The notes under the pieces are model-generated. The model was not told the DNA's origin, ran no database searches, and saw only the letters and a program-made list of their open reading frames with translations. From assembly GCF_023241715.1 (NCBI RefSeq), contig NZ_JALQCW010000010.1, positions 1-39,650 on the forward strand: a stretch of DNA of 39,650 nucleotides, written 5' to 3'. Both the position numbers and the translations under genes were made by a program. Positions within the stretch are counted from its first letter, which is position 1. Every line of letters begins with the position of its first letter. Source of the stretch: Pseudomonas morbosilactucae. GTDB lineage: Bacteria; Pseudomonadota; Gammaproteobacteria; Pseudomonadales; Pseudomonadaceae. Shown one piece after another: positions 39,476 to 39,650 of this stretch.

Positions 39476-39650
39476 CTGTAGGCGCTGGCTTGCCAGCGAT
39501 AGCGCCCCCATAGCGGCGCCAGGCTCAGGGCCGGCTCCCACAAAAATACACTCGACAGCGTGTGCGGCCGTTTGCCTGTAGGAGCTGGCTTGCCAGCGAT
39601 AGCGCCCCCAAGAGCGGCGCCAGGCTCAGGGCCGGATCGCCGGCAAGCCG
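39476..39650. repeat. Tandem REP-containing repeat, period 100 bases, cut by the window end
   Basis: Two direct copies of a unit beginning CTGTAGG[CA]GCTGGCTTGCC and running through AGCGATAGCGCCCCCA to AGGCTCAGGGCCGG lie at 39476-39533 and 39576-39635, differing at only a few bases. An inverted REP end (GATCGCCGGCAAGCCG) closes the window. The array probably continues beyond position 39650. No gene is visible in this stretch. Confidence 0.8.

Overview
The window is a high-GC chromosomal segment from a Pseudomonas, most likely of the P. fluorescens/P. putida side of the genus. Evidence for this is the opdH-tctCBA-ung gene order, a PhaG that begins almost residue for residue like the P. putida enzyme, and several REP-type palindromes between genes. 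No phage, integrase, IS element or CRISPR array is visible; the annotation is ordinary chromosome with several accessory catabolic loci.

Layout. (1) 1-5685, plus strand: a tricarboxylate uptake operon (outer membrane porin OpdH, periplasmic TctC, membrane TctB and TctA, plus an AbrB-type membrane protein). It is preceded by three 11-bp direct repeats that fit an OmpR-type activator (TctD), and it carries two Crc/Hfq-type CA motifs, beside the start signals of opdH and tctC. (2) 5766-7702: ung (minus) and a 3-hydroxyisobutyryl-CoA-hydrolase-like enzyme (plus). (3) 7781-8818, minus: two paralogous Tyr/Gly-rich lipoproteins that share a conserved leader. (4) 9037-17279, plus: a guanidine assimilation operon. 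A sigma-54 promoter is followed by a guanidine-I (ykkC) riboswitch, an ABC transporter, two DUF1989 carboxyguanidine deiminase subunits and a 1196-aa urea/guanidine carboxylase. Allophanate hydrolase is absent. (5) 17366-19790: diguanylate cyclase, a CWC-type cysteine-rich protein and an RsuA-type pseudouridine synthase. (6) 20135-21344: phaG and tRNA-Gly(CCC). (7) 21345-28665: several terminators around a candidate sRNA, a TylF-like methyltransferase, a DUF4142 protein, a PAS-GAF-GGDEF protein, a secreted hypothetical protein, yiaY, a SIR2-like DUF4917 protein and YegP. (8) 28712-30139: a DHA2 drug-efflux type MFS protein. (9) 30284-39468: a large minus-strand catabolic cluster with a divergent regulator.

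The last cluster is the best candidate for an under-described system. A 293-aa polysaccharide-deacetylase-fold hydrolase (HpPgdA/cyclic imide hydrolase type) is followed by an MFS importer and preceded by an amidase-signature enzyme. This matches the two-step imidase plus half-amidase logic for cyclic imides. Downstream are two SDRs, a 99-aa protein of unknown family, a CobW/COG0523 metallochaperone-type GTPase and a solute-binding-like protein without a signal peptide. One SDR and the solute-binding-like gene each carry an apparent single-base deletion. The divergent regulator has two winged-helix domains in one chain, and the intergenic region holds two pairs of near-identical 16-bp palindromes, each pair with exactly 17-bp spacing.

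The guanidine operon shows two layers of control that can be read directly: nitrogen control through sigma-54, and a riboswitch in which part of the aptamer is a perfect 10-nt complement of the ribosome binding site of the first gene.
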